Source: Streptococcus sp. UBA6071 (GTDB taxonomy: Bacteria; Bacillota; Bacilli; Lactobacillales; Streptococcaceae). Taken from it: 18,803 nucleotides of DNA. Position 1 is the stretch's first letter, and the number at the start of each line of letters is the position of its first letter. The stretch is taken from assembly GCA_002436115.1 (NCBI GenBank), contig DIXV01000063.1, positions 1 through 18,803 on the forward strand, written 5' to 3'. Position numbers and translations under genes: made by a program. Under the pieces are notes generated by a model. That model did no database searches. It saw only the letters and a program-made list of their open reading frames with translations, and had not been told where the DNA came from. Below are positions 5,342 through 15,275 of this stretch, one piece after another.

Positions 5342-7183
5342 ATGACTAATTTAAGACAAGATATTCGAAACATTGCTATTATTGCTCACGTTGACCACGG
5401 GAAGACAACATTGGTTGACGAACTTTTGAAGCAATCACAGACGCTTGATGAGAGAACAGAGCTTGACGAGCGAGCTATGGACTCGAATGATATTGAAAAA
5501 GAACGTGGGATTACCATTTTAGCTAAGAATACCGCAGTTGCCTACAATGATGTCCGAATCAATATCATGGACACCCCTGGTCACGCAGACTTCGGAGGAG
5601 AAGTTGAGCGTATTATGAAAATGGTGGATGGGGTTGTTCTAGTTGTTGACTCTTATGAAGGCACGATGCCCCAAACACGTTTTGTTTTGAAAAAAGCTTT
5701 GGAGCAGAACTTGATTCCAATTGTCGTGATCAATAAAATTGATAAGCCTTCTGCTCGTCCAGAAGAAGTTGTTGATGAAGTTCTTGAACTCTTTATTGAG
5801 CTCGGTGCAGATGGTGATCAACTAGACTTTCCAGTTGTCTACGCCTCGGCGCTAAATGGGACCTCATCCTTATCGGACAATCCAGAAGAACAAGAAAAAA
5901 CGATGGGACCAATCTTCGATACCATTATTGAACATATCCCAGCTCCAGTAGATAATTCAGAAGAGCCTCTACAATTTCAGGTGTCCTTGCTGGACTATAA
6001 TGACTTTGTTGGCCGTATCGGTATTGGCCGTGTTTTTCGAGGCAGTGTAAAGGTTGGAGATCAAGTTACCTTATCAAAATTAGATGGAAGCAGTAAGAAT
6101 TTTCGAGTTACCAAACTCTTTGGTTTCTTTGGTTTAGAGCGTAAAGAAATTCAAGAGGCTAAAGCTGGTGATTTGATTGCTGTATCGGGGATGGAAGATA
6201 TCTTTGTAGGAGAAACCGTTACCCCAACTGATTGTATCGAACCCCTACCGATTCTTCGTATTGATGAGCCAACTCTCCAGATGACTTTCTTAGTCAATAA
6301 TTCTCCATTTGCGGGTCGTGAAGGGAAGTGGGTGACCTCTCGTAAAGTAGAGGAACGCCTCTTAGCTGAATTGCAGACAGATGTCTCCTTGCGAGTAGAT
6401 GCGACCGATTCACCTGATAAATGGTTGGTTTCAGGTCGAGGAGAACTTCACTTATCTATCTTGATTGAAACCATGCGTCGAGAAGGCTACGAATTGCAAG
6501 TGTCACGTCCAGAAGTTATTATCAAGACGATTGACGGTGTTCAAATGGAACCTTTTGAACGTGTGCAAATTGATACACCAGAAGAATACCAGGGTTCAGT
6601 TATTCAATCACTTTCCGAACGCAAGGGAGATATGCTTGATATGCAATCTACCGGCAATGGACAAACACGCTTGGTTTTCTTAGTTCCGGCACGAGGGCTC
6701 ATCGGTTATTCAACAGAATTTCTATCAATGACACGTGGTTATGGCATCATGAACCACACATTTGACCAGTATTTGCCTGTTGTTGCAGGAGAAATAGGAG
6801 GTCGTCATCGTGGAGCCTTAGTATCTATTGATGCTGGTAAAGCGACAACTTACTCTATCATGCGAATTGAAGAGCGTGGAACCATTTTTGTCAATCCAGG
6901 GACAGAGGTTTATGAAGGCATGATTATTGGAGAAAACTCACGGGACAATGACCTGACGGTCAACATCACGACAGCTAAGCAAATGACCAATGTACGTTCT
7001 GCAACGAAAGATCAAACCTCGGTTATCAAAACACCTCGTATTTTGACACTAGAAGAATCTCTTGAATTCCTAAATGATGATGAATACATGGAGGTGACTC
7101 CTGAGTCAATCCGTTTGCGTAAGCAAATTTTGGATAAGGCAGGGCGTGATAAGGCTAGCAAAAAGAGAAAGTCCGCAGAATAA
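5342..7183 (+). CDS. typA: Ribosome-associated translational GTPase TypA/BipA
   Basis: TypA is an EF-G-like GTPase of 613 residues that binds the ribosome and supports 50S assembly and stress or cold adaptation in other bacteria. The GTP-binding motifs are complete: G1 AHVDHGKT (15-22), the switch region around RGITILAKN (55-63), G3 DTPGHADF (77-84), G4 NKID (131-134) and G5 SALNG (169-173). Domains II, III and V follow, with the TypA-specific C-terminal domain containing RGLIGYSTEFLSMTRG and the GGRHRGALVS stretch. The length is normal and the tail is Lys-rich. The ATG at 5342 has GAGGAAAC just upstream. It has its own promoter and is bounded on the left by a strong terminator. Confidence 0.97.
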   Translation: MTNLRQDIRNIAIIAHVDHGKTTLVDELLKQSQTLDERTELDERAMDSNDIEKERGITILAKNTAVAYNDVRINIMDTPGHADFGGEVERIMKMVDGVVLVVDSYEGTMPQTRFVLKKALEQNLIPIVVINKIDKPSARPEEVVDEVLELFIELGADGDQLDFPVVYASALNGTSSLSDNPEEQEKTMGPIFDTIIEHIPAPVDNSEEPLQFQVSLLDYNDFVGRIGIGRVFRGSVKVGDQVTLSKLDGSSKNFRVTKLFGFFGLERKEIQEAKAGDLIAVSGMEDIFVGETVTPTDCIEPLPILRIDEPTLQMTFLVNNSPFAGREGKWVTSRKVEERLLAELQTDVSLRVDATDSPDKWLVSGRGELHLSILIETMRREGYELQVSRPEVIIKTIDGVQMEPFERVQIDTPEEYQGSVIQSLSERKGDMLDMQSTGNGQTRLVFLVPARGLIGYSTEFLSMTRGYGIMNHTFDQYLPVVAGEIGGRHRGALVSIDAGKATTYSIMRIEERGTIFVNPGTEVYEGMIIGENSRDNDLTVNITTAKQMTNVRSATKDQTSVIKTPRILTLEESLEFLNDDEYMEVTPESIRLRKQILDKAGRDKASKKRKSAE

Positions 7184-7196
7184 GAAAATGAAGAGT

Positions 7197-7262
7197 AAAG
7201 GCTGATGGAAAAGGGAGTTAACCTGGCCTAGTTGCCTAATTAGCGGATTCACAGCCTTTTTG
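7197..7262 (+). terminator. Long-loop hairpin after typA (possible partial terminator)
   Basis: AAAGGCTG at 7197-7204 pairs with CAGCCTTT at 7252-7259, followed by TT then GG. The loop of 47 bases can fold further (it contains CTAATTAG). The U-run is short, so termination is probably partial and the DUF3165 gene may be read from typA. Confidence 0.4.
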
Positions 7263-7398
7263 GTGTCAGGGTTATTGTTCCAGATCAAAAGGGAAAGGCT
7301 AGGAAGTCAGAATGAGAATTTCTTTTCTTTCCCCTTAAGTATCTGGGCTTTTGACTTATAAGGGTTAGATGTTCCGGTGAGAGAACAAAGGGTGTTAC

Positions 7399-7407
7399 AA
7401 AAGGAGG
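7399..7407 (+). promoter_or_regulatory. Perfect Shine-Dalgarno sequence pointing to a CTG start
   Basis: AAAAGGAGG ends at 7407, 8 bases before an in-frame CTG at 7416. The two GTG codons upstream (7377 and 7392) have no comparable site, and this one lies downstream of both, so it selects the CTG. Confidence 0.6.
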
Positions 7408-7415
7408 AATCAAAA

Positions 7416-7709
7416 CTGTTTTATTTTATTTTAGCTATTTTGCTCCTTTTATATTATGTCTTTGCAGCGACGCCAGCCATTAAAGGGACTCTTAATCTGG
7501 TGCTTTTAGTCTTCGGGGTTGTCTTGTTTCTAACCTTGCTTATTCTGGTTGCTATGCAGATAACACAATCGCCTATTGAGATTTGGGTAGGCGTCATTAT
7601 GGTCTTATTGGGGCTGTGGTCACTATGGGACATCAGTCAAATGGAGAAAAAGGGCGATCCCCCCAGGGATAAGAGGACAAGGGAAACGTTTCTGTCTAAG
7701 TTCTTTTGA
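7416..7709 (+). CDS. Small membrane protein, DUF3165 family
   Basis: From the CTG at 7416 the product is 97 residues, beginning (M)FYFILAILLLLYYVFAA. It has three hydrophobic segments (about residues 2-18, 25-47 and 55-73) and a charged cytoplasmic tail rich in Lys, Arg and Asp. This is the streptococcal DUF3165 family found after typA; no function is known. The frame is open from a GTG at 7377 (110 residues), but that start would add a hydrophilic 13-residue tail in front of the first helix and ignores the perfect AAAAGGAGG at 7399-7407. If CTG initiation does not occur here, GTG 7377 or GTG 7392 would be the fallback. No convincing promoter was found; expression by readthrough from typA is likely. 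Confidence 0.75.
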   Translation: MFYFILAILLLLYYVFAATPAIKGTLNLVLLVFGVVLFLTLLILVAMQITQSPIEIWVGVIMVLLGLWSLWDISQMEKKGDPPRDKRTRETFLSKFF

Positions 7710-7743
7710 TAGACTCGCTTTAAATCTTGTAACTCCTATACTT

Positions 7744-7765
7744 GCTCACAATTAGGTGAGCTTTT
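7744..7765 (+). terminator. Terminator after DUF3165 gene
   Basis: GCTCAC (7744-7749), loop AATTAG and GTGAGC (7756-7761) make a perfect 6-base stem followed by TTTT. Confidence 0.7.
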
Positions 7766-7778
7766 CTGTGCAACTGTT

Positions 7779-7812
7779 GAGGAGGATCGGACAAAAGTCC
7801 TGCCTCTTTTTT
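7779..7812 (+). terminator. Second tandem terminator
   Basis: GAGG at 7779-7782 pairs with CCTC at 7803-7806, and inner GGAC (7789-7792) pairs with GTCC (7797-7800) around AAAA. Six T residues follow at 7807-7812. Confidence 0.65.
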
Positions 7813-7999
7813 CTATCTATCGCTTAAGGCAAGGTCTACCAAAAGATCGGCCCGTTTCATGGTCTTTAAAAGTGCGCTAAGCTTGAAGATAGGGCACAAT
7901 AGAATCCTCTTCTTCAAAACACCAATTTTTGTTTTTTTCAAGAGAGTTCAACCTTAGATATGGCTAAAATCATTATGCGACAAAATGCTTGATTTTTTG

Positions 8000-8030
8000 A
8001 AAGTTCATCCAACCCCAGGTGAACTTTTTT
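8000..8030 (+). terminator. Third terminator, just upstream of the murD promoter
   Basis: AAAGTTCA (8000-8007) pairs with TGAACTTT (8020-8027), and the loop adds CC/GG pairs. A T-run follows to 8030. It ends only 6 bases before the murD -35 box. Confidence 0.65.
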
Positions 8031-8036
8031 CTTTTC

Positions 8037-8065
8037 TTGAAAATATTTGCTTTTCAAGGTAAAAT
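8037..8065 (+). promoter_or_regulatory. murD-murG-divIB promoter
   Basis: TTGAAA (8037-8042), a 17-base spacer and TAAAAT (8060-8065) match sigma-A consensus at 5 of 6 in each box. The start should be near 8072, giving a leader of about 26 bases. Confidence 0.65.
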
Positions 8066-8097
8066 AGGAGGTAAGTTTAAAGGGAATTGAGAAAGCA

Positions 8098-9459
8098 ATG
8101 AAAGAAATCAAAAATTTTGAAAATAAAAAGGTCCTCGTCCTAGGTCTGGCCAAATCTGGTGAATCGGCTGCCCGCCTGCTGTCTAAGTTGGGGGCTATCG
8201 TGACGGTTAATGATGGCAAGCCTTTCGAGGAAAACCAGTCTGCTCAGTCCTTGTTGGAAGAAGGAATTAAGGTTGTTTGCGGTCATCATCCTCTGGAACT
8301 TCTGGATGAAGATTTTGCTCTCATGGTAAAAAACCCAGGAATCCCCTATGACAACCCGATGGTAGCTCGTGCTTTGGAGAAGGAGTTACCTGTTATCACC
8401 GAAGTGGAACTAGCCTATTTGATTTCCCAAGCCCCCATTATTGGTATCACAGGATCCAATGGAAAAACAACGACAACGACGATGATTGCCGAGGTGCTAA
8501 ATGCTGGGGGGAAGTCTGCCCGTCTCAGTGGTAATATCGGCTTCCCTGCTTCGGGTGTTGCACAAACAGTAAAGGCTGATGAGACCCTTGTCATGGAACT
8601 TTCAAGCTTTCAGTTGATGGGTTTGGAGGAATTTCACCCCCATATAGCTGTTATCACCAACCTTATCCCTTCTCATTTGGACTATCACGGGGACTTTGAT
8701 GCCTATGTTGCAGCTAAGTGGAATATTCAAAATCAGATGACCAATCAGGATTATTTGATTCTTAACGTCAATCAAGACTTGGCTAAGGACTTGGCTAGAC
8801 GGACCAAGTCAACAGTTGTCCCTTTTTCGACAGAGGAAAAGGTGGACGGGGCTTACCTTGAAGACGGCAGGCTATTCTTCAAGGGAGAAGAAATCATGTC
8901 TGCCGCCGATTTAGGTGTGCCAGGAACTCATAATATCGAAAATGCCTTAGCGACCATTGCAGTGGCAAAATTATCAGGGGTTGCTAACCATGCTATAGCT
9001 GAAACCCTAGCAGCTTTCGGAGGGGTCAAGCACCGCCTTCAATACCTTGGTGACATTAAGGGTGTTAAATTTTACAATGACAGCAAGTCAACGAATATTT
9101 TAGCCACTCAAAAAGCCCTATCTGGCTTTGACAATAAAACGTTGATTTTGATTGCGGGGGGATTGGATAGAGGAAATAGCTTTGATGAGTTGATTCCTGA
9201 TATCCAAGGGCTTAAACAGATGTTTCTTTTAGGAGAGTCGGCAGGTAAACTGAAACAAGTTGCTGAGCAGGCGGCTGTCAGTGTTCAAGAGGTAACGGAC
9301 ATAAGAGAGGCTGCTCAGAAGGCTTTTGCCTTTGCTGAAGCTGGAGATGTTATCCTTCTCAGTCCTGCCAACGCCAGTTGGGACATGTATGCGAATTTTG
9401 AAGTGAGAGGAGACCTCTTTATCCAGACTTTTCGAGAACTGGTCGAAGACAACAAGTAA
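8098..9459 (+). CDS. murD: UDP-N-acetylmuramoylalanine--D-glutamate ligase MurD
   Basis: This cytoplasmic ligase adds D-glutamate to UDP-MurNAc-L-Ala, the second amino acid step of peptidoglycan precursor synthesis. The 453-residue length is normal. The N-terminal Rossmann-like domain ([10 protein letters not shown], 12-21) binds the UDP part. The central ATP-binding P-loop is [12 protein letters not shown] (116-127), followed by the Mur-ligase pattern SSFQL and [11 protein letters not shown]. The C-terminal domain shows [12 protein letters not shown] and the final [19 protein letters not shown] block characteristic of MurD. The ATG at 8098 follows GGGAATTGAG-type purines. It is the first gene of a unit with murG and divIB and has its own promoter, so wall-precursor genes can be expressed apart from ftsAZ. 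Confidence 0.97.
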   Translation: MKEIKNFENKKVLVLGLAKSGESAARLLSKLGAIVTVNDGKPFEENQSAQSLLEEGIKVVCGHHPLELLDEDFALMVKNPGIPYDNPMVARALEKELPVITEVELAYLISQAPIIGITGSNGKTTTTTMIAEVLNAGGKSARLSGNIGFPASGVAQTVKADETLVMELSSFQLMGLEEFHPHIAVITNLIPSHLDYHGDFDAYVAAKWNIQNQMTNQDYLILNVNQDLAKDLARRTKSTVVPFSTEEKVDGAYLEDGRLFFKGEEIMSAADLGVPGTHNIENALATIAVAKLSGVANHAIAETLAAFGGVKHRLQYLGDIKGVKFYNDSKSTNILATQKALSGFDNKTLILIAGGLDRGNSFDELIPDIQGLKQMFLLGESAGKLKQVAEQAAVSVQEVTDIREAAQKAFAFAEAGDVILLSPANASWDMYANFEVRGDLFIQTFRELVEDNK

Positions 9460-9533
9460 GAAAGAATTAGCTATTGCTACTTTGGACTTTATGCTAAGGA
9501 AAAGCTCCTAAACGATGTTGAACTAGAGAAAGA

Positions 9534-10604
9534 ATGATGAAAAAAATAGTCTTTACAGGCGGTGGAACCGTAGGTCATGTCACCCTTAATCTTTTATTGA
9601 TTCCTAAGTTTATTGCGGATGGCTGGGAAGTTCATTATATTGGCGATAGGAAGGGGATTGAGCATGAAGAGCTTGTCAAATCAAATCTTGCTATTCAGTT
9701 TCATCCCATCACTACGGGGAAACTCCGTCGTTATTTTAGCTGGCAGAATTTTGCGGATTTCTTTAAAGTGGCTTGGGGACTGGTACAGTCTTTCTTTATC
9801 TTGCTACGGCTCAAACCGCAGGTTCTTTTTTCCAAGGGTGGCTTTGTCTCTGTGCCTCCGGTCATTGCTGCCAAACTTCTAAGGATACCCGTTTTTGTTC
9901 ATGAATCCGATTTGTCTATGGGGTTAGCCAACAAAATTGCTTATAAATTTGCAACCACCATGTATACAACCTTTGAACAGGATCATGCCTTGAACAAGGT
10001 GAGACATGTGGGTGCGGTTACCAAGGTAAGCCCTTCAGATGTTAAGGATCCAAAGCTTGGAGAAATCACATCTCATTTTGATAGCCGTTTGCCGACCCTA
10101 TTATTTATTGGTGGCTCTGCGGGGGCCAAAGTGTTTAACGACTTAGTCAGTCAGCACCAGAAGGAGCTGACGGATAAGTTTAATCTAATTAACCTTTCTG
10201 GGAATAAGGACTTAAACACCCTCTCTAAAAACCTCTATCGCGTAGATTATGTGACGACACTCTACCAACCTCTCATGGACTTAGCTGATGTGGTGATTAC
10301 AAGAGGAGGTTCCAATACTATCTTTGAACTTTTAGCCCTTCAAAAACTTCACCTCATCGTTCCTCTAGGCAAAAAAGCTAGCCGAGGAGATCAATTAGAA
10401 AATGCTGCTTATTTTGAGAAAAAGGGCTATGCATTGCGTCTAGCTGAGGAAGAGTTTACCTTGGACCAATTGGAAAAACAAATAGATCAGCTCCTATCAC
10501 ATAAGGAAAAATATTATCAAAAGATGGCAAGTTCTCAGGAAATCAAGAGTCTTGATGACTTTTATCAGCTCTTCTATGATGATATTGCTAAGCTGAGAAA
10601 ATAA
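9534..10604 (+). CDS. murG: Undecaprenyl-PP-MurNAc-pentapeptide GlcNAc transferase MurG
   Basis: MurG is a peripheral membrane glycosyltransferase that transfers GlcNAc to lipid I to make lipid II. The protein is 356 residues, as usual for streptococci. The N-terminal glycine-rich loop is the streptococcal form [11 protein letters not shown] rather than GGTGGH. The [16 protein letters not shown] and HESD motifs follow, then the second loop [11 protein letters not shown] and the donor-binding region [12 protein letters not shown]. Two adjacent ATG codons are possible starts (9534 and 9537); the upstream purines AGAGAAAG do not separate them. The 74 bases after murD contain no promoter or terminator I can see, so murG is cotranscribed with murD and divIB. 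Confidence 0.96.
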   Translation: MMKKIVFTGGGTVGHVTLNLLLIPKFIADGWEVHYIGDRKGIEHEELVKSNLAIQFHPITTGKLRRYFSWQNFADFFKVAWGLVQSFFILLRLKPQVLFSKGGFVSVPPVIAAKLLRIPVFVHESDLSMGLANKIAYKFATTMYTTFEQDHALNKVRHVGAVTKVSPSDVKDPKLGEITSHFDSRLPTLLFIGGSAGAKVFNDLVSQHQKELTDKFNLINLSGNKDLNTLSKNLYRVDYVTTLYQPLMDLADVVITRGGSNTIFELLALQKLHLIVPLGKKASRGDQLENAAYFEKKGYALRLAEEEFTLDQLEKQIDQLLSHKEKYYQKMASSQEIKSLDDFYQLFYDDIAKLRK

Positions 10605-10627
10605 GCAAGAAAACAGAAAGTAAGTAA

Positions 10628-11782
10628 ATGGTTGAAAAAGAAAGTCCCAAAAGGGAAAGTAAGAAAAAGAATGAAAAAACCATTGTTTTGTCTGAATGGC
10701 AGAAAAAAAACCAAGCCTATTTAGAGAAGAGAGCCGAAGAAAAAGCTGCCAAAGAGGCTGCTGATAGGCAGAAGAAAGCGGAACAGCAGGCTAAAATTGA
10801 AGCGCTCAAGCGAGAGTCCGAGGAGCAACAGCGTCAGTCTCAATCAGGGGGCGAGAAAAAAGTAGATGAGCAAAATTCTGAAAAAGAAGAACCTCATAAG
10901 GATACTACTGAGAATTCCTCTAAATCTGAAGCAGATGAAGCAAGCGATATTGCTGAAACAAAGAAGGATACAGAGCAAGAAGAAGACCAGATAAAACCAG
11001 ATGACTCAAGTAAAGAAGGTTCGGTTAGCGAACCTCCCAAGCTTCCAACGAAAACTAAAGCTAAGCCGAAAAGGATTCCCAAATCCAAAAAAAGGGATTG
11101 GACGCTTTTTCTAAAATCCTTTCCTGTATTAAGTGCTTCCCTCTTGCTTCTGCTGGCTTCCCTTTATTTTTTATCTCCATTTAGTCGATTGAAAGATATC
11201 AGTGTGACAGGAAATGCTCAACTGAAAACAGAGGAAATACTGGGGGCTACGGGTATCATGGAGGAAGATTACACCCTAACAACCTTCCTGAATCAATCTA
11301 CCTATGCCAAGCAGATTGAATCAACCCTGCTATGGATCAAGTCTGCCAAGTTCAATTACCGTTTTCCAACGGCATTTGAAGTCGCCGTTGAGGAGTATAA
11401 AATTGTAGGCTATGTTAAGGATGAAGGGGATTTTTACCCAGTCCTATCAAGCGGATCTGTCATCAATAAACCTGTGACAGAATCAGAAGTGGTCTCGTCA
11501 ACTTTAATTTTCCAACTAACTGATTTAGAAATGATTAAGACTTTTGTGTTAACCTTTGAGGGCTTAGATTCAAGTCTTTTATCTCAGATTGAAACGGTAA
11601 ATTTCAGCCCAACAGCTGCAAGTTCTGACCTTTTGACTTTGAACATGAGAGATGGTCATACTGTCTTAGTTCCCTTGACAGGGTTGAAGGAAAAGATGCC
11701 CTACTATAGCCAAATTGCCTCTGCTTTGACGACTTCTAGCGTGATTGACATGGAGGCTGGAATTTATTCCTATGCAAAATAA
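10628..11782 (+). CDS. divIB: Cell division protein DivIB (FtsQ family)
   Basis: DivIB is a single-pass membrane protein that works with FtsL and DivIC in the divisome and regulates septal synthesis by FtsW and PBP2x. The protein is 384 residues. Residues 1-157 form a long charged cytoplasmic tail, rich in Lys, Glu and Gln and probably helical or disordered, ending in a basic patch KAKPKRIPKSKKRDW. The membrane segment is about residues 160-184. A POTRA domain follows (LKDISVTGNAQLKTEEIL, from 188), then the beta domain. The tail length is typical of streptococci. It starts 23 bases after murG and is the last gene before the ftsA promoter. No terminator separates them, so readthrough into ftsAZ is likely. 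Confidence 0.94.
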   Translation: MVEKESPKRESKKKNEKTIVLSEWQKKNQAYLEKRAEEKAAKEAADRQKKAEQQAKIEALKRESEEQQRQSQSGGEKKVDEQNSEKEEPHKDTTENSSKSEADEASDIAETKKDTEQEEDQIKPDDSSKEGSVSEPPKLPTKTKAKPKRIPKSKKRDWTLFLKSFPVLSASLLLLLASLYFLSPFSRLKDISVTGNAQLKTEEILGATGIMEEDYTLTTFLNQSTYAKQIESTLLWIKSAKFNYRFPTAFEVAVEEYKIVGYVKDEGDFYPVLSSGSVINKPVTESEVVSSTLIFQLTDLEMIKTFVLTFEGLDSSLLSQIETVNFSPTAASSDLLTLNMRDGHTVLVPLTGLKEKMPYYSQIASALTTSSVIDMEAGIYSYAK

Positions 11783-11803
11783 TTCATAAAATAAGGGAAA
11801 TCA

Positions 11804-11832
11804 TTAGATTTTCTTGCATTTTATGATATAAT
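11804..11832 (+). promoter_or_regulatory. ftsA-ftsZ promoter (extended -10)
   Basis: TGATATAAT at 11824-11832 is a perfect extended -10. A weak -35 (TTAGAT at 11804-11809) is 17 bases upstream of TATAAT. Transcription from near 11839 gives a leader of about 70 bases before ftsA. Confidence 0.65.
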
Positions 11833-11868
11833 GAAACTTGGATAATTCTAAGATAATTATTTTGGGAT

Positions 11869-11883
11869 TTTAACATTGTTAAA
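11869..11883. repeat. 15-base perfect inverted repeat in the ftsA leader
   Basis: TTTAACA-T-TGTTAAA is a perfect palindrome with a one-base centre, 27 bases before the ftsA ATG. The central spacing is too tight for an RNA hairpin unless the inner pairs open, so a protein operator is the better reading. I do not recognise the regulator. Confidence 0.4.
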
Positions 11884-11909
11884 TACGTAAGTTAGAGAGG
11901 ATTGATGTA

Positions 11910-13274
11910 ATGAGCAGAACTGGCTTCTTTACAGGGTTAGATATTGGGTCAAACTCGATCAAAGTGCTTGTTGCAGAGTATACCAATAATGAGATGAACA
12001 TTATTGGTGTGAGTAATGCAAAGAGTGCAGGTGTCAAAGATGGCATCATTATTAACATTGATGTTGCAGCAGCAGCAATTAGAACGGCTATCAAGCAAGC
12101 AGAAGAAAAGGCGGGGATGACTATTGATAAGGTCAACGTGGGTCTGCCTGCTAACTTATTGCAGTTTGAGCCAACACAAGGGATGATTCCTGTAACAAGC
12201 AATTCTCAAGAGATTACAGATCAAGATGTAGAAAATGTTATTAAATCTTCCCTAAACAGAAATATGACTCCAGAGCGTGAAATCGTCGCTTTTATTCCAG
12301 AGGAATTTATTGTTGATTCTTTTGCAGGAATCAAAGATCCACGTGGCATGATGGGGATTCGGTTAGAGGTGCGTGGCTTGCTTTACACAGGGCCTAAAAC
12401 AATTCTTCATAACCTCAAAAAGACAGTTGAGCATGCTGGGATTAAGGTTGAAAACATTGTCATCAGCCCTCTGGCTATTGGGCAATCTGTTCTCAATGAA
12501 GGAGAAAGAGAATTTGGTGCAACTGTCATTGATTTAGGTTCTGGGCAAACCAGTGTGGCTAGCGTCAGTAATCAGAAATTGCAATACACTAATGTTTACC
12601 AAGAAGGCAGTGACTATGTGACCAAAGATATTTCAAAAGTTTTGACGACGTCACAATCTATTGCTGAAAACTTGAAATATACATTTGGTGTTGCTTACCC
12701 AGCCTTGGCGAGTAGTAAGGAAACCATTCAGGTTGAAGTTATCGGTGAAAACTCACCTAGAGAGATTACCGAACTCTATTTATCAGAGATTATCTCCGCT
12801 CGGCTTAAACATATTTTAGATCGTATCAAACAAGATTTAGAACGGACACGTCAGATTGATTTGCCAGGAGGGATTATCCTCATCGGTGGGGGTGCTATCT
12901 TACCAGGAATTGTGGATTTGGCACAAGAGGTATTTGGAAAGCCAGTCAAACTTTTTGTTCCTAATCAAATCGGTATTAGAAACCCTTCCTTTGCCCAAGT
13001 TATTAGCATAGTAGAGTATGCTGGACGGATGGATGATATTGAACAGATTGCTCAGGCAGCAGTCAATGGTGAAGAACTCTTACGTTCAAAACCAGTTGAC
13101 ATCCCAGTGAGTCACCCAGTTGTTCAGCCGCAGGTTGTTGCCCCACAACCGGATGCAACCAAGTCTGCACAAACAGATGCCGTACCTAACTATTCGGAAC
13201 AAAATCAGAAACCGTCTAATCGCCAAAAAATAGGCGACCGTGTTCGTGGCATTTTTGGCAGCATGTTTGAGTAA
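11910..13274 (+). CDS. ftsA: Cell division protein FtsA
   Basis: FtsA is an actin-like ATPase that tethers FtsZ filaments to the inner face of the membrane and recruits later division proteins. The protein is 454 residues. The phosphate-binding motifs of the actin fold are visible as GLDIGSNSIKVL (9-20), VIDLGSGQTSVA and GGGAILPGI. The SHS2 (1C) domain, which replaces an actin subdomain, fits about residues 85-165. The C-terminal RVRGIFGSMFE is the amphipathic membrane-targeting helix, separated from the ATPase core by a Gln/Pro-rich linker. The ATG at 11910 follows AGAGAGGATTGATGTA. It is followed 28 bases later by ftsZ, so FtsA and FtsZ levels are linked on one transcript from the promoter at 11804-11832. 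Confidence 0.97.
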   Translation: MSRTGFFTGLDIGSNSIKVLVAEYTNNEMNIIGVSNAKSAGVKDGIIINIDVAAAAIRTAIKQAEEKAGMTIDKVNVGLPANLLQFEPTQGMIPVTSNSQEITDQDVENVIKSSLNRNMTPEREIVAFIPEEFIVDSFAGIKDPRGMMGIRLEVRGLLYTGPKTILHNLKKTVEHAGIKVENIVISPLAIGQSVLNEGEREFGATVIDLGSGQTSVASVSNQKLQYTNVYQEGSDYVTKDISKVLTTSQSIAENLKYTFGVAYPALASSKETIQVEVIGENSPREITELYLSEIISARLKHILDRIKQDLERTRQIDLPGGIILIGGGAILPGIVDLAQEVFGKPVKLFVPNQIGIRNPSFAQVISIVEYAGRMDDIEQIAQAAVNGEELLRSKPVDIPVSHPVVQPQVVAPQPDATKSAQTDAVPNYSEQNQKPSNRQKIGDRVRGIFGSMFE

Positions 13275-13296
13275 GAAAGTTAAAGAGAAAAGGTGA

Positions 13297-14589
<1,293 letters not shown>

Positions 14590-14591
14590 CA

Positions 14592-15263
14592 ATGAATGTA
14601 GAACAAAATAAAAAGACTGTGTTTTCCGAGGTCGCCAATGCCTGTCAAATGGCTGGTCGACCAGAGAGAGCTGTAGATATTATAGCTGTCACCAAGTATG
14701 TTGACAGCTCTATTGCTAGTCAGTTAATTGAGGCGGGTGTCACCCACATTGGAGAAAATCGTGTTGATAAGTTCTTAGATAAGTATAAGGCTTTGCACAA
14801 CCATCCGGTTACTTGGCACTTGATTGGAAGTCTTCAGCGCCGTAAGGTCAAGGATATTATCCCTTATGTTGACTATTTCCATGCCTTGGATTCGGTTAAA
14901 TTAGCAGTAGAAATTGATAAACGTGCTAATCGTGTCATCAAATGTTTCTTACAGGTCAACATCTCAAGAGAAGAAAGCAAACATGGGTTTAAGGTTGAGG
15001 ACTTGGCAGAAGTACTCCCTAAATTAGCAGAATTGACACATGTGGAGATTATCGGGTTAATGACAATGGCTCCGTTGAACGCTCCAAGAGAGCGTATCTT
15101 GGCTATTTTTCAAGAAACAGAAAACCTGCGACAAAACATCCAAGAACAGGCTTGGAAGAATATGCCGATGACAGAGCTGAGTATGGGGATGAGTCAAGAT
15201 TATGATTTGGCTATTCAGGCAGGTACAAGTTTCGTCAGAATCGGCAGTGCATTTTTTAAGTAA
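14592..15263 (+). CDS. ylmE: PLP homeostasis protein YlmE (YggS/PROSC family)
   Basis: This family holds pyridoxal phosphate on a lysine in a single alanine-racemase-like barrel and affects PLP and amino-acid balance, without known catalysis. The protein is 223 residues. The PLP lysine lies in IAVTKYVD (about residue 35), and the other family blocks are visible: HIGENRVDKF, WHLIGSLQRRK, LQVNISREESKHGF, IGLMTMAP and the final LSMGMSQDYDLAIQAGTSFVRIGSAFF. The start, 2 bases after ftsZ, has no clear ribosome site, so translation is probably coupled to ftsZ. Its position between ftsZ and sepF is standard for Gram-positive bacteria. Confidence 0.95.
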   Translation: MNVEQNKKTVFSEVANACQMAGRPERAVDIIAVTKYVDSSIASQLIEAGVTHIGENRVDKFLDKYKALHNHPVTWHLIGSLQRRKVKDIIPYVDYFHALDSVKLAVEIDKRANRVIKCFLQVNISREESKHGFKVEDLAEVLPKLAELTHVEIIGLMTMAPLNAPRERILAIFQETENLRQNIQEQAWKNMPMTELSMGMSQDYDLAIQAGTSFVRIGSAFFK

Positions 15264-15275
15264 GGAGTAGACTTC

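Larger units (their letters stand above)
7710..8097. other. Non-coding 388-base stretch between DUF3165 and murD
   Basis: No convincing gene is seen on either strand; the one leftward frame here (7938-8219) runs into murD and has no family features. The stretch holds two tandem terminators (7744-7765 and 7779-7812), about 190 bases with no assignable element (7813-7999), a third terminator (8000-8030) and the murD promoter. The third terminator suggests a further short transcript (see findings). Confidence 0.6.

Noticed and set aside
7813..7999. CiaR-controlled small RNA in the gap before murD
   Set aside because: The required TTTAAG-N5-TTTAAG site is absent; the closest match (TTTAAA then GCTAAG near 7865) is too weak.
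7938..8219. Leftward 93-residue frame before and into murD
   Set aside because: It overlaps the murD coding region, its promoter and a terminator, and shows no family features or ribosome site.
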